Under the pieces are notes generated by a model. That model was not told the origin of the DNA. It saw only the letters and a program-made list of their open reading frames with translations, and did no database searches. Shown piece by piece: positions 43,212-55,515 of a DNA stretch of 64,000 bases (position 1 is the first letter of the stretch; each line of letters starts with the position of its first letter). The DNA is from Smallanthus sonchifolius (Eukaryota > Streptophyta > Magnoliopsida > Asterales > Asteraceae), in NCBI GenBank assembly GCA_023525975.1, contig CM042029.1:81636849-81700848 (forward strand). The letters run 5' to 3'. The translations under genes and the position numbers were made by a program.

Positions 43212-45921
43212 TGTCACACCTCAACCGACGGTGGATTATACGTCGGGGCGGACGCGGTTGTTCAATAGCACAAGGTTGACTATTAAAGTTTCGATATTTC
43301 ATTAATAAATAGATTTAAAGGTTCAATACAAAGGAATAAGTCAAATACATAGAAAGAATACAAGTCTAATTGATTAAGCATTCTAGGTCCAAGCATCCTA
43401 TGTGATCACGATAAAATCTCATGTTGTAGAACCTGAAACATGTGAAAGAATCTGTCAATTACAAAATAGTTGGTGAGATACAAAGGTTTTGACACAGTTT
43501 AACAAGGATTTAAAAAGAATTACAATTCACTATGATATATGCATTCTATAATATAAGTATGAGAAACAAGTATCTTAAACATTGTGCATATCAACCCTCC
43601 AACCAAGTTTAGGCATAACCCGCAGGTTACCCTTATAAGTCTCAAGTTTAAAGTTTAATTCAGTAACAATCACCAAGGGCTCCCCCCCGAAGGGGTCAAT
43701 TAATCAAGGTGGATTGGTCAAATACAATAGATCTATCATTGTTACTATAGGCTTGATCAAAGTTAATGAATGTGCTAGTTTTAAGTTTAATCTAAGCATA
43801 CAAGTCTCAAGTTTAACATAAGAATAAGCATCTAGTCATAGTTGTACAAGAATTGTATAAGTTTAAAGTTTTGAACATGTTTCACCCCAAAAGTATAGAA
43901 AGGAAAAAGGGGCTAAGTATACTCACTTGAATGATGAAGGGCATCCGACAAGAGTAAGTGTTTGCAAGACTTGGAGAGGGAGAATATCCTCACGATAAGC
44001 CTAAGAATATAAGTCTAAAGTTTCAAGTATAATCTTAAAAGTCTAGGGCAAGAATTCTAAGATTTTCAGGATTTTGACTAGGGTTCCAAAAGGGGAAGAC
44101 GGGGATGATTGTGCTATAACGTTTAAGTGATAGTAAGTTTTAGTTAACCATGCTTTAACTAGTTTTATAAAATATAATTTGAGTAATGGATAAATAAGTA
44201 TTAAGGTTAATAAATAATTATTCACAAGGTTTTAATAATTATTTAAAATAGTAGTTATCTAAAAGAATAATTATCATGGGTTAATAATAATTACCCAAAT
44301 GAATAATTCCGAATAGCAATTTAAAAATAGAGTAGATAATTATTTAAGGACAAAGTAATAATTATTTAAAAGAGTTTGTAAATAAATGTTTTATCAAAAT
44401 TTTAAAATGGTGAATTAATTAAAGTATTTATCTATTGAGTACTCATTTTATTTAAATGAGTAGAAATTATTCTAAGTAATATTTAGAAATTATTTGTAAG
44501 TCTAAATAAATAATGTATATTTATTTTCTGTTTATAAAATAATTAAGTAAGTTTTAAGTGTTTAAATTCTATGAATTAAAACGTTCGAGTTTATAAGTTT
44601 CTAATTTCTAAAATAAGGATATAGGTTTTATAATTTTTTTTTGATTTTATAATATTATAACAACTTTCCGTCGTGTATTTAAGTTTTATAAAAGTTTAGG
44701 GTTGTTTTATAGATTTTAGGAATTTAAAACTAATGTTAAACATTATATTTTTATAGTTTTAAATTTGGTTTTATTTGGTTAAAATGTTTTCCAATAAGGA
44801 AAACAAAAATAAAAATCGATTTCGAGTTTATAAATGTTCAACATATTTTATAAAAATAAAAGGGATTTTTAAAACTGATTAAAAGTATATAAAAGAATTC
44901 GAAATCAAAAAATCTAGCCGGCCGGATTCGAACACCCGACCTGCTCCGGGTTAACACTTGCACACACACACAAACCGCTGGACCAGGGACTCATTTGTGT
45001 TATAATTCGAAAACGGGTTGTTTTAAACTCAAACCCGAACTCGCCCCCAAATTGGATGAATCCTAGATTTTCAAGCCCTAAATTCGACTCGGATTACCCT
45101 CAGTTTATGAGATTAAACAGAGGGCTTTTGATCCTTTCACGAATTCGATCACAATAGACTCAAGTATTACCTGATTTGGTGTCGTTTTGAGGGAGATTGG
45201 GTCTCGGCTTGGAGTCGACGGTCATGACTTTTAACCCGGCAATGCAGCTCCGGATCGACGAGATAGATAGTGGAGGGAGGTTAGGGATGATGTTGTTGGT
45301 GTATGGGGGTCGGTATTTATAGCAAATTTTGGCATTAAATGTGCGAACGGGTCGGGGGCGGTGGTTGGACCGATCGGAGTTAATTCACACTCCACGCGAA
45401 GCCTCGGTCAAGTTTGCCATCATGGCGTCTTGGGGATGGGTCGCACGCGAGAGAACGAGCCCGAGGTTCAGTGAACCTGGACGAAATGGCGATTTTCGCG
45501 TGAAAAGGGGAAAAACCGGGTTTGCGGGGTTTCGAACTCGTGATCGGGGGGGGGGGGGGGGGGTTCTGAGAGTTTGAAATATTTGCATAACAGGTCACTG
45601 GGTTTTCCAATGTTTATCACTTTATTTTAAAATTTTGGTTTTTGATAAAACCCAGTTTTAGAATTGGCAGATTTAGTCCCTGGACTTTGTAAAATAATAA
45701 AATGATTTCATAAAATCTTAAATTTTATAAATTTTATTATACTGACATTTTTAAATATTTAAGATGTATCAACTTTATTTATCATTATAAACTGTACACA
45801 TATTTGTATATTAAAAATCGAACTCACAAAATACGTTTATTCATTCTTGAAACAGACGGGTTACAACGGGAATTAGAATCTTCAGATAACAACGGTGCGT
45901 CGGAAAACCCTGGATATTACA
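43212..45921 (-). repeat. Element B 3' LTR
   Basis: It is 2,710 bp and nearly identical to 49956-52661. It includes a long G run at about 45546-45563, where the other LTR has only seven Gs followed by CGGGG. A tRNA-like pair lies at 44924-44985 on the minus strand and a TATA box at 45314-45322. Confidence 0.9.
44924..44985 (-). other. tRNA-like A-box/B-box pair in the LTR of element B
   Basis: On the minus strand TGGTCCAGCGGT (A-box-like, 44974-44985) is followed about 40 bases later by GTGTTCGAATCC (B-box). A T-run (TTTTTT) follows near 44904-44911. The other LTR has the same at 51664-51735. The spacing fits a tRNA gene or SINE head, and a Pol III promoter is possible. Confidence 0.45.
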
Positions 45922-46559
45922 GTCTCCCCTACTTTAGGAAATTTCGTCCCGAAATTTAAGAGGAGGGCCTAGAGAAAAGGTATCTTGCGTTCCCAAGTAA
46001 ACCCTGGGTTACGTTTAGATTTCTAAAGGGAATGATACGGTAGGAATAAGATTACGCTCAGGTTTCTAAGTCTTCAACGCATATGGTTGCCAAGAGTTTC
46101 CCTAAGAAGCATATAGTTTCATTGAAATATAAGAAGATTTGTTTTCGGAAATGTATTTGAGAGAATAACTGATGAACTTCCATTCAAGGTTTTAAGTGAG
46201 ATGCATCACTCATAATGGATTTGATGATAGTTTAATGATTTGAGTTCGTAGGCTAATGCGTCTAAGGGTTTGCTACGGTACCTAAGTTCCGTGGCTACCT
46301 CTTACGATAGGTCTTAGATCATAGCACACGACAGAGTTTACTATGTCTTCCCATACGCTGATTTCCATACTTACGTGTGCACCCGCAAGCATTTAAATCG
46401 TCGCATAGTCCGCATAGGTCCTTCCGTTTGTGTGTGGATCAAGAAAGAATACAAGAATTTGTTTAGTTCATGACTATTGTTCCACGTAAGAGTGATCATT
46501 GATTAACGAGTCCCTTAGAGATAAGCGTCATTCAATGATTACAGAGAAAGGAATGTGAC

Positions 46560-47290
46560 AAGATTTAGAGTTTCAAAGTTTCCTCGTGTTTGAACAAGAA
46601 TACCTCAATCATTGAGTAGTTTAAAGTTTTTACACTTTCCTCGTGTTTGATCAAGAATACATCAAACCTTTAGTAGTTTAAAAGTCTCATACGTTCATCA
46701 TGTTTGAACAAGCATACGTCAAACATGGAGTAGTTTAAAGTCTTATACGTTCATCATGTTTGAACAAGAATACGTCAAACATGGGGTAGTTTAAAGTCTT
46801 TACACTTTCCTCGTGTTTGATCAATAATACATCAAACCTTGAGTAGTTTAAAAGTCTCATACGTTCATCATGTTTGAACAAGCATACGTCAAACATGGAG
46901 TAGTTTAAAGTCTTTACACTTTCCTCGTGTTTGATCAAGAATACATCAAACCTTGAGTAGTTTAAAAGTCTCATACGTTCATCATGTTTGAACAAGCATA
47001 CGTCAAACATGGAGTAGTTTAAAGTCTTATACATTCATCACGTTTGAACAAGAATACGTCAAACATGGGGTAGTTTAAAGTCTTTACACTTTCCTCGTGT
47101 TTGATCAAGAATACATCAAACCTTGAGTAGTTTAAAAGTCTCATACGTTCATCATGTTTGAACAAGCGTACGTCAAACATGGAGTAGTTTAAAGTCTTAT
47201 ACGTTCATCATGTTGAACAAGAATACGTCAAACATAAAATAGTTTAAATTGTGTTTGAACAAGAATACGTCAAACATCGGATAGTTTAAA
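46560..47290 (-). repeat. Tandem hairpin array of element B with higher-order units
   Basis: Two unit types alternate. One contains CATGTTTGAAC..GTCAAACATG. The other contains GTGTTTGATCAAG..CATCAAACC after TTACACTTTCCTC. The pair forms a composite unit of about 110-170 bp repeated several times. Only the last one or two units have the short 42-bp form that dominates the end of the array in element A. Confidence 0.75.
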
Positions 47291-49939
47291 GTCTCTTAGT
47301 TTAGCCTCAGTGTATAGATGTATACGATTATGATTTGAGTATAAAGTGGTTATCTAAATACTTTAGTATTTATGAGCGGTGTGGGACAGCGTTTGGAACA
47401 GGATTAACCGTTATACGCTTTCTCACAGAAGATTCGAGTCGTTCAGAAGGTTAGGTAGATCCCGATGCTTGGTTTAGATAGGAGTCAGGGGATGTACTCT
47501 GCTAAAGAGAGTAATGTCCTCCTTCCTGCTAGTGTCTAGTATCAAGAGTGAAGTTTTCTCGTGTATATGAAAATGAACGTTTTATCAAGTCTTACAAGGT
47601 TTAGTTAGGATGAACACAAAAAGTTTTCAAGACTAAAAATCCAAGTATGAGTTTGAAAATAGGGTAAGTCAGTTGATTTCAAGTTTCAATATTAAGCTTT
47701 ACATGATCCTTTGTTCATGTTTAGTTTTAAGAATGCGGGTTTGAGTATTTGTATAAGTTTTTTTGCATGACTCAAAAGTTTCTGACCTCATAGTTGTGTA
47801 TACGAAGTTTAATGTTTTTAATAACGTGCATTTAAGCTTTTAGTTTCCGTTGTGATTCATAGCAAATCTTTTATGTGACAAGGGTTGAATGAGGAAAATT
47901 TCCTAGCATAGGGTAACAGGAAGAGTTTCGATAAGGTTTATGATAGTGTGTTTACAAATGATTTATCTGGATTCATAACAGAAAGTATAGTTTTCTTTTA
48001 TATAATGTGTAATTAAGATGTTTCAAAATGACGAGTTAGACAATGGTAAGTAGTATAAGTAGGACTTATAAAAAGGTGTGTATGATTGTCAAACAAAAAG
48101 TTAGGCAAGTTTAGAAATGTGAAGTCTATATAAGGGTAAGGATCATAGTTGATTATGACAGTGGTTCGTAAGTCGTGTTGTTTTAAAAGGGTGCTTACGA
48201 ATCAGAAGGTTTATTCAAGTTTTTATTCTTCAAGTATACGTGTCACTTAGGGTTTTTATAGTTTAATGTCACGTTGTTAATTATCTCTAGTACTAACGTG
48301 AGCTACTCTTGACGGAAGTGTTTGGGTAAGAAGTGTTAAGTTTGTAGTGCTAGAAGGAAAGTCAAGCTGGTAAGTAATAACAAGATAAATTTCAAAATAA
48401 CTTTCGTTGAATGTTTCAAAATTGGGACTTCTAGCCCTTACATAATATAATTTAAATGGAAAATTAAAGTGTGTAAGTAAGTTGATTTAATATGTTCAAA
48501 AGGTTTTTATTCATAATACTGAGTTATCACAGTATTACTTTCAAAAATAGTTTTTGATTGGAGGTTGATGGGCTAACGAGGAGGATAGGGGTGGTCACCA
48601 GGACTCACTTAAGTACCCTATTTCCCTAGCCAGAACTTCCTCATGGGCCTACAACTTCTCTCAGTTGTTGTCATCGGTGTTTGGGTTTATGGTACTATGT
48701 CGAGGTTCATTGTGGGCTTAGAGTCTTTAAACGTGGAGCTTGTTTATTCTATAGTAGGCTTCTTCTCTTGCGGGAAAACGATCAGGTTACTAATCCCTTC
48801 GTTAATGTACTTTAGGTTTAAAATACGTTAAGTTTTTTTTACAAGAAACGGTGATGTGTAAGTTTTAAGGACGTATGAAGGTTTTGAGATATATAAAAGT
48901 GTAACAAAGTTTTGAGTTAGTTATAAAATGAAGTTTGCTTGAGTGACGAAAAATGAAATGAGACACAAGGGTTTCCCCTTATGTGCCAAGTTTATAAAAT
49001 AATGAAGTTTGTAAAAGACTTGTATGTCAATACATAGTTTTAAATGGGCTGTTAGTTCAAGGATCATGAAGTTTAAGGATGTATGAAAACTTTGAGATGT
49101 ATAAAAGTGTAGCAAAAGTTTGAGTGAGTTATCTAGAGTAGTTTGGTTGAGTGATGAAAATAAGATGAAACACAAGGGTTTCCCCTTAAGTGTTATGTTT
49201 ATAAAATAATGAAGTTTATAGGAGAATTTGTAGAGTAATACATAGTTTTAAGGGTTGTATTACAACGATCATGAAGTTTATTGGGTAGTATCTAAAAATA
49301 TAAGTTTATGTATGTAGTTTTTAAGTATAATCTCGTAAGAATTTCTCCTTGAAGGTAACTTCTTCAGGTCATGACGAGTAAGCATGTTGTCATGTGACCA
49401 TTCTTGAAAAGACGGAACATAAGAATCATAGAGTAAAGGTTACAGAGGAAAGTTTTTGAATCATGAATTTATGAAGTGTATAGTATTTGAGATAGTACTC
49501 ATTTAGTGCATATCACTAAGTAAGTACTTTGACATATCAAGAGGGATCTAAGCTCACTAATGTTTAGAGAAGTCATGCATTCCTATAAGTGGATACTCAC
49601 CCCAAGAATTCCCAGGAAAGCATACGGGTCCAACGGTTGATTTGGATTTATACGAAATGCTTTCCTTGACAGAATTTCCCAGAATACAGGTATCCACCCT
49701 TCCGGTCCGCACAAGTTCTCACACATTATCTAGAACTTAAATATTCTTGACAAGAACGTGTCCTCGATGTAGTAGCCTCTTGTAGTACGTAGGTAAGTAG
49801 AATCGTAGAATGTCCAAGCGTTCACGTATAAGATTTAAGAATAGAATGAGGAGAGAATTCCTAGTAAAGGACATGAGATAACTCTCTTCTAAGTTATAGT
49901 CTAGGTCATGTGTCTAATAACCTAATTCCCTATAACCAA

Positions 49940-49952
49940 GGCTCTGATACCA
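49940..49952 (-). promoter_or_regulatory. Element B primer-binding site (initiator Met tRNA)
   Basis: TGGTATCAGAGCC on the minus strand, 3 bases inside the 5' LTR edge, as in element A. Confidence 0.9.
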
Positions 49953-49955
49953 ATC

Positions 49956-52661
49956 TGTCACACCCCAACCGACAGCGGATTATACGTCGGGGCGGACGCG
50001 GTTGTTCAATAGCACAAGGTTGACTATTAAAGTTTCTATATTTCATTAATAAATAGATTCAAAGGTTCAATACAAAGGAATAAATCAAATACATAGCAAG
50101 AATACAAGTCTAATTGATTAAGCATTGTAGGTCCAAGCATCCTATGTGATCACGATAAAGTCTCATGTTGTAGAACCTGAAACATGTGAAAGAATCTGTC
50201 AACTACAAAATAGTTGGTGAGATACAAAGGTTTTGACACAGTTTAACAAGGATTTGAAAAGAATTACAATTCACTATGATATATGCATTCTATAATATAA
50301 GTATGAGAAACAAGTATCTTAAACATTGTGCATATCAACCCTCCAACCAAGTTTAGGCATAACCCGCAGGTTACCCTTATAAGTCTCAAGTTTAAAGTTT
50401 AATTCAGTAACAATCACCAAGGGCTCCCCCCGAAGGGGTCAATCAATCAAGGTGGATTGGTCAAATACAATAGATCTATCATTGTTACTATAGGCTTGAT
50501 CAAAGTTAATGAATGTGCTAGTTTTAAGTTTAATCTAAGCATACAAGTCTCAAGTTTAACATAAGAATAAGCATCTAGTCATAGTTGTACAAGAATTGTA
50601 TAAGTTTAAAGTTTTGAACATGTTTCACCCCAAAAGTATAGAAAGGAAAAAGGGGCTAAGTATACTCACTTGAATGATGAAGGGTATCCGACAAGAGTAA
50701 GTGTTTGCAAGACTTGGAGAGGGAGAATATCCTCACGATAAGCCTAAGAATATAAGTCTAAAGTTTCAAGTATAATCTTAAAATTCTAGGGCAAGAATTC
50801 TAAGATTTTCAGGATTTTGACTAGGGTTCCAAAAGGGGAAGACGGGGATGATTGTGCTATAACGTTTAAGTGATAGTAAGTTTTAGTTAACCATGCTTTA
50901 ACTAATTTTATAAAATATAATTTGAGTAATGGATAAATAAGTATTAAGGTTAATAAATAATTATTCACAAGGTTTTAATAATTATTTAAAATAGTAGTTA
51001 TCTAAAAGAATAATTATCATGGGTTAATAATAATTACCCAAATGAATAATTCCGAATAGCAATTTAAAAATAGAGTAGATAATTATTTAAGGACAAAGTA
51101 ATAATTATCTAAAAGAGTTTGTAAATAAATGTTTTATTAAAATTTTAAAATTGTGTATTAATTAAAGTATTTATCTATTGAGTACTCATTTTATTTAAAT
51201 GACTAGAAATTATTCTAAGTAATATTTAGAAATTATTTGTAAGTCTAAATAAATAATGTATATTTATTTTCTGTTTATAAAATAATTAAGTAAGTTTTAA
51301 GTGTTTAAATTCTATGAATTAAAACGTTCAAGTTTATAAGTTTCTAATTTCTAAAATAAGGATATAGGTTTTATAAAAAAAAATTTGATTTTATAATATT
51401 ATAAAAACTTTCCGTTGTGTATTTAAGTTTTATAAAAGTTTAGTGTTGTTTTATAGATTTTAGGAATTTAAAACTAATGTTAAACATTATATTTTTATAG
51501 TTTTAAATTTGGTTTTATTTGGTTAAAATGTTTTCCAATAAGGAAAACAAAAATAAAAATCGATTTTGAGTTTATAAATGTTCAACATATTTTATAAAAA
51601 TAAAAGGGATTTTTAAAAATGATTAAAAGTATATAAAAGAATTCGAAATCAAAAAATCTAGCCGGCCGGATTCGAACACCCAACCTGCTCCGGGTTAACA
51701 CTTGCACACACACACAAATCGCTGGACCAGGGACTCATTTGTGTTATAATCCGGAAACGGATTGTTTTAAACTCAAACCCGAACTCGCCCCCAAATCGGA
51801 TGAACCCTAGTTTTACAAGCCCTAAATTCGACTCGGATTACCCTCAGTTTATGAGATTAAATAGAGGGCTTTTGATCCTTTCACGAATTCGATCACAATA
51901 GACTCAAGTATTACCTGATTTGGTGTCGTTTTGAGGGAGATTGGGTCTGGGCTTGGTGTCGGCGGTTGTGACTTTTAACCCGGCAATGCAGCTCCGGATC
52001 GACGAGATAGATAGTGGAGGGAGGTTAGGGATGATGTTGTTGGTGTATGGGGGTCGGTATTTATAGCCAATTTTGGCATTAAATGCGCGAACGGGTCGAG
52101 GGCGGTGGTTGGACCGATCGGAGTTAATTCACACTCCACGCGAAGCCTCAGTCGAAGTTTGTCATCATGGCGTCTTGGGGACGGGCCGCACGCGAGAGAA
52201 CGAGCCCGAGGTTCAGTGAACATGGACGAAATCGCGATTTTCGCGTGAAAAGGGGAAAAACCGGGGTTGAGGGTTTCGAACTCGTGATCGGGGGGGGGCG
52301 GGGTTCTGAGAGTTTGAAATATTTGCATAACAGGTCCCTGGGTTTTCCAAAGTTTATCACTTTATGTTAAAATTTTGGTTTTTGATAAAACCCAGTTTTA
52401 GAATTGGCAGATTTAGTCCCTGGACTTTGTAAAATAATAAAATGATTTCATAAAATCTTAAATTTTATAAATTTTATTATACTGACATTTTTAAATATTT
52501 AAGATGTATCAACTTTATTTATCATTATAAACTGTACACATATTTGTATATTAAAAATCGAACTCACAAAATACGTTTATTCATTCTTGAAACAGACGGG
52601 TTACAACGGGAATTAGAATCTTCAGATAACAACGGTGCGTCGAAAAACCCTGGATATTACA
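49956..52661 (-). repeat. Element B 5' LTR
   Basis: It is 2,706 bp. On the minus strand it starts TGTAATATCC and ends GTGTGACA. A TATA box lies at 52058-52066, a donor-like CAG|GTAATA at 51912-51917 and a tRNA-like pair at 51664-51735. Confidence 0.9.
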
Positions 52662-52666
52662 TTATG

Positions 52667-54090
52667 TTCCCGAAGGACATTCTGGCTACGCGAATCAAGG
52701 GGTGGCCGGGCCGGGCGACGTGATATGTGAGCATGGTTAAGTTACAATTTACAAATATCTGCAAGCAAAAATCTATTTCATTGCTAATTAGTTATATGAA
52801 AAATCATGAGAATAAACACTTGACCAAATGTGTATACCGAAATATGTATTGATTTTTTTTAATTTAACCATTATATATATTTTAATTGTGAGGAAAACCA
52901 ATCAAATAAGACATGTGACAATATTTGCATCAAACGCAACAAGGGTGATATTAATTTTGCCCCTATGTCTAATCGGCACAAAAGTTTTGGTACGTTTAAA
53001 CATAGATGTTTAAGTTTTACATAAAAATGGTCCATGTGTGTAGTATTGATTGGATTTTTTTATTAAACGATTTTGTAATGGTTAAATACTTAAATTGATA
53101 AACTTTATACAGAAAAAAAATCACTGATTCTAGTAATACATATGATCAACATGATTCATAATTTTCCCTTTTGTATGACACGATGTAGTGGGGAAGTCTT
53201 TCTTTTATTTGATCGTGTATTATATAGAGAAGGGGAATCGGTTACTTTGTTCATATGTGAATATTAGTAGAAGATCATATGAATCCACAAGAAGTTTAAA
53301 AATCTCCAACATTCAAATCACATGTAAATCTGTTCACATGTGAACATCATCGCATGTGTCTGGACCATTCATAAACGAAGAGATTAAATTACATATGAAT
53401 TAAAATATATTTTTATAATTTTCATTCGACTTTCCATCAATACTCACATATAAATGGTCCTAATCACATACGAATTAACATGTATTTTTTTTCGTTCTCA
53501 CAATTCTCGTTTCTCAAGTGGCTCTTTTTTAATAATTTATGGACCATATATGACAACACATATCAATTCTAATCATATTTTTATTCTCAGTGGCGGAACC
53601 AGAATGTTTTTAATAGGTCAATCAGAGGGTTATTACAAAATTTTATAGGGGCGACCGGGATTTTAATACGTATATAACACTAAATTTTTTTTTCTATTAA
53701 GGGCGGCTGCCCCCATACCCGCTGTATAGGTCCGCCTATTCAGCAGCGGATGTAGAACAAAAGTTCAAGGGTAACGAAATATTTTTTTTTACCGTACTTT
53801 CATGTAAATGAAAAAAAAAATTGACGGTACTTTCATGTAAACAAATTTTTTATTACCGTACTTTCATGTAAACAATTTTTTTACGGTAACATGCGACTGG
53901 CGAGGCGGACATCGGAGCCGCAGAGGGGCGGACTGCTGAGGCGGAGGACTGGGGTTTGGCGGAGGCAGCGCCGGGCGGTGGTCTCAGCTCAGGTCGAGTG
54001 GTCGGTCTCTGGCTTTTACAGTCTCACAGTTCTAGCTCTCTCTGTGTTTCTTCTTGGCCGACCGCTTGGGTAAGTTGGGTTTGAGAATTG
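52667..54090. other. Intergenic, decayed repeats, no supported gene
   Basis: Up to about 53580 it is AT-rich. From 53590 there are GTGGCGGAACCAGAA and CAGCGGATGTAGAAC blocks, words common at plant transposon ends. A 60-codon GC-rich plus frame at 53891-54073 has no recognisable family. Confidence 0.4.
53791..53872. repeat. Three spaced copies of an ACCGTACTTTCATGTAAA motif
   Basis: Copies start at 53791, 53824 and 53854, separated by A- or T-rich spacers, with an inverse ACGGTAACATG at 53883. The spacing is 30-33 bases. Confidence 0.75.
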
Positions 54091-54094
54091 ATAC

Positions 54095-54183
54095 TTTGAG
54101 GTATTGAGTTTTAATAAAGCATTTGGGATGCGCCCAAATGTTTTATTAAACCCAAATGCTTTATTAAAACTCAATACCTCAAA
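54095..54183. repeat. Perfect 33-bp inverted repeat (hairpin)
   Basis: Arms at 54095-54127 and 54151-54183 are exact inverses around a 23-base loop. The loop itself repeats part of the arm (CCCAAATGTTTTATTAAA). It could be a small foldback or a small-RNA hairpin. No target duplication was identified. Confidence 0.85.
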
Positions 54184-54514
54184 ACTTTTAATAAAATGTG
54201 GGGACTTGTGGTAACGAATTGAGTTTTTTATAAAATTTTTGACTTTGTATGAAGTGTTGAGATATTAAAAAAAATTTGAGGGGCAATGCAAAAAAAATTT
54301 GAGGTCGTCAAAATAATCATCCAGATCAATCTCTGACCTTTATAACACTAACCCACCGTAATTTATAACCGTATATATAAAACCGTAAAAAAAATTTTAT
54401 ACTACGCGTAAAAAATTAAGGGATAACGCAGGCTACAGGGTAGGTCCTCCCCTACGCCTATTCTTATATTGTATGTAATCAACTTCAAAACTTAGGTTTT
54501 GTGTAACAAACTAG

Positions 54515-55104
54515 TAATTCTACACGCGCTTTGCGGCGGGAGCATGGTTGTTTTTCCCCGTAGGACTTTGGTCATTATCAGCTCCACTCGTCGAATATGT
54601 CAATACACTGTCAACGATATTAGTTACGATAACGCCAAAAACACTGTTAATGATGTTGTTTGCTCATAAGCGGTTGAGTTGTCACGGCTACGTAACGTTA
54701 ACGTCGCTCGTTATAGCGTAAGATAAAAAAAAACTCGATTTTGAATATAACACCATTTAAAAAAATTATACCGAAACACTTACAAAAAAAACTAAAATTA
54801 ACCAAGCATTCTGTTTTTTAAGTTAACAAACGAAAACTATTTAAAAAAAAATGATATTAATAGGAATCACATGGGTTAAAAAGCAAAATAACCTCCTCAA
54901 AAATGAATATTAACCACGTGAAAATGATCTTTGAAAGGATGAAAATGAAAAAAGAAAAAAAAAAGCCACGTGAAAGAAATTAACCTCCTTAAAAACTTAT
55001 AAAATAAACATTTAGGTCAACTAACTCTCCATAAAAAGAGCGTAAACGTTTTTTAGTTATAAATTATAACGGCAGAAACTCAAAGACCACTGCGCTAGAA
55101 TAAT
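54515..55104 (-). mobile_element. Possible Helitron (minus strand)
   Basis: On the minus strand a GC-rich hairpin-like CCGCCGCAAAGCGCG is followed by TGTAGAATTACTAG and T near 54515, as at a Helitron 3' end. A candidate 5' end, TCTAGCGCAGTGGTC, lies near 55104 but is not preceded by A. The interior is AT-rich and non-coding. Confidence 0.35.
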
Positions 55105-55427
55105 TAGTTTTGTTTTCCTATTGCAACAAATGTTATTTAAACATAAACTTTAACATGAAAAAAATAATAAAAGCATGCAGAAATTATTTGTACCTTAGGG
55201 GAACCGGTATACATGCCACAAAAAAGCCGTGATCCTACCTGGCGCTACTAATCACGCCGTGATCTAAGCGAAACACCGCCCCCTTGTTTTTTGAATCACG
55301 CAGTGATCCAAGGACGTGATTTATTTCACGCCAGTTTTTGCTTGATTTCGAACGTTGAACGGTAATTTTACCGTTGAAAAATAATAAATATTAAATAAAT
55401 AATAATTATTAATATTAAATTATACTC

Positions 55428-55437
55428 ACTATAAATA
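55428..55437 (+). promoter_or_regulatory. TATA box of the Harbinger transposase
   Basis: CTATAAATAC lies about 80 bases before the ATG at 55516, with a CT-rich leader between them. Confidence 0.5.
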
Positions 55438-55515
55438 CCCAATTTATATACCATAATATTCATACTTTTAACCATTTTATCTCATCTTCTCTATACTACA
55501 AAAAAAACTTATAAA

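Larger units (their letters stand above)
43212..52661 (-). mobile_element. Giant-LTR non-autonomous retrotransposon, element B
   Basis: It has LTRs of 2,710 and 2,706 bp and an internal region of about 4.0 kb on the minus strand. It is related to element A over its whole length. The flanks TCATG (43207-43211) and TTATG (52662-52666) match at four of five positions. A primer site and polypurine tract are present, and gag and pol are absent. It also lacks the coiled-coil frame found in element A: the text runs straight from TTCTAGCCCTTACATAA (about 48430) to GTGTGTAAGTAAGTTGATT (about 48470). Confidence 0.88.

Noticed and set aside
44043..44225. 60-codon minus frame identical in both LTRs of element B (also 50786-50968)
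   Set aside because: Identity only reflects LTR duplication; low-complexity Leu/Tyr/Lys peptide with no domain.
45329..45610. Frames of 67-82 codons in the GC-richer part of the LTR of element B
   Set aside because: Partly repeated in the other LTR (52167-52370) but with shifted frames and a G-run; not conserved as protein.
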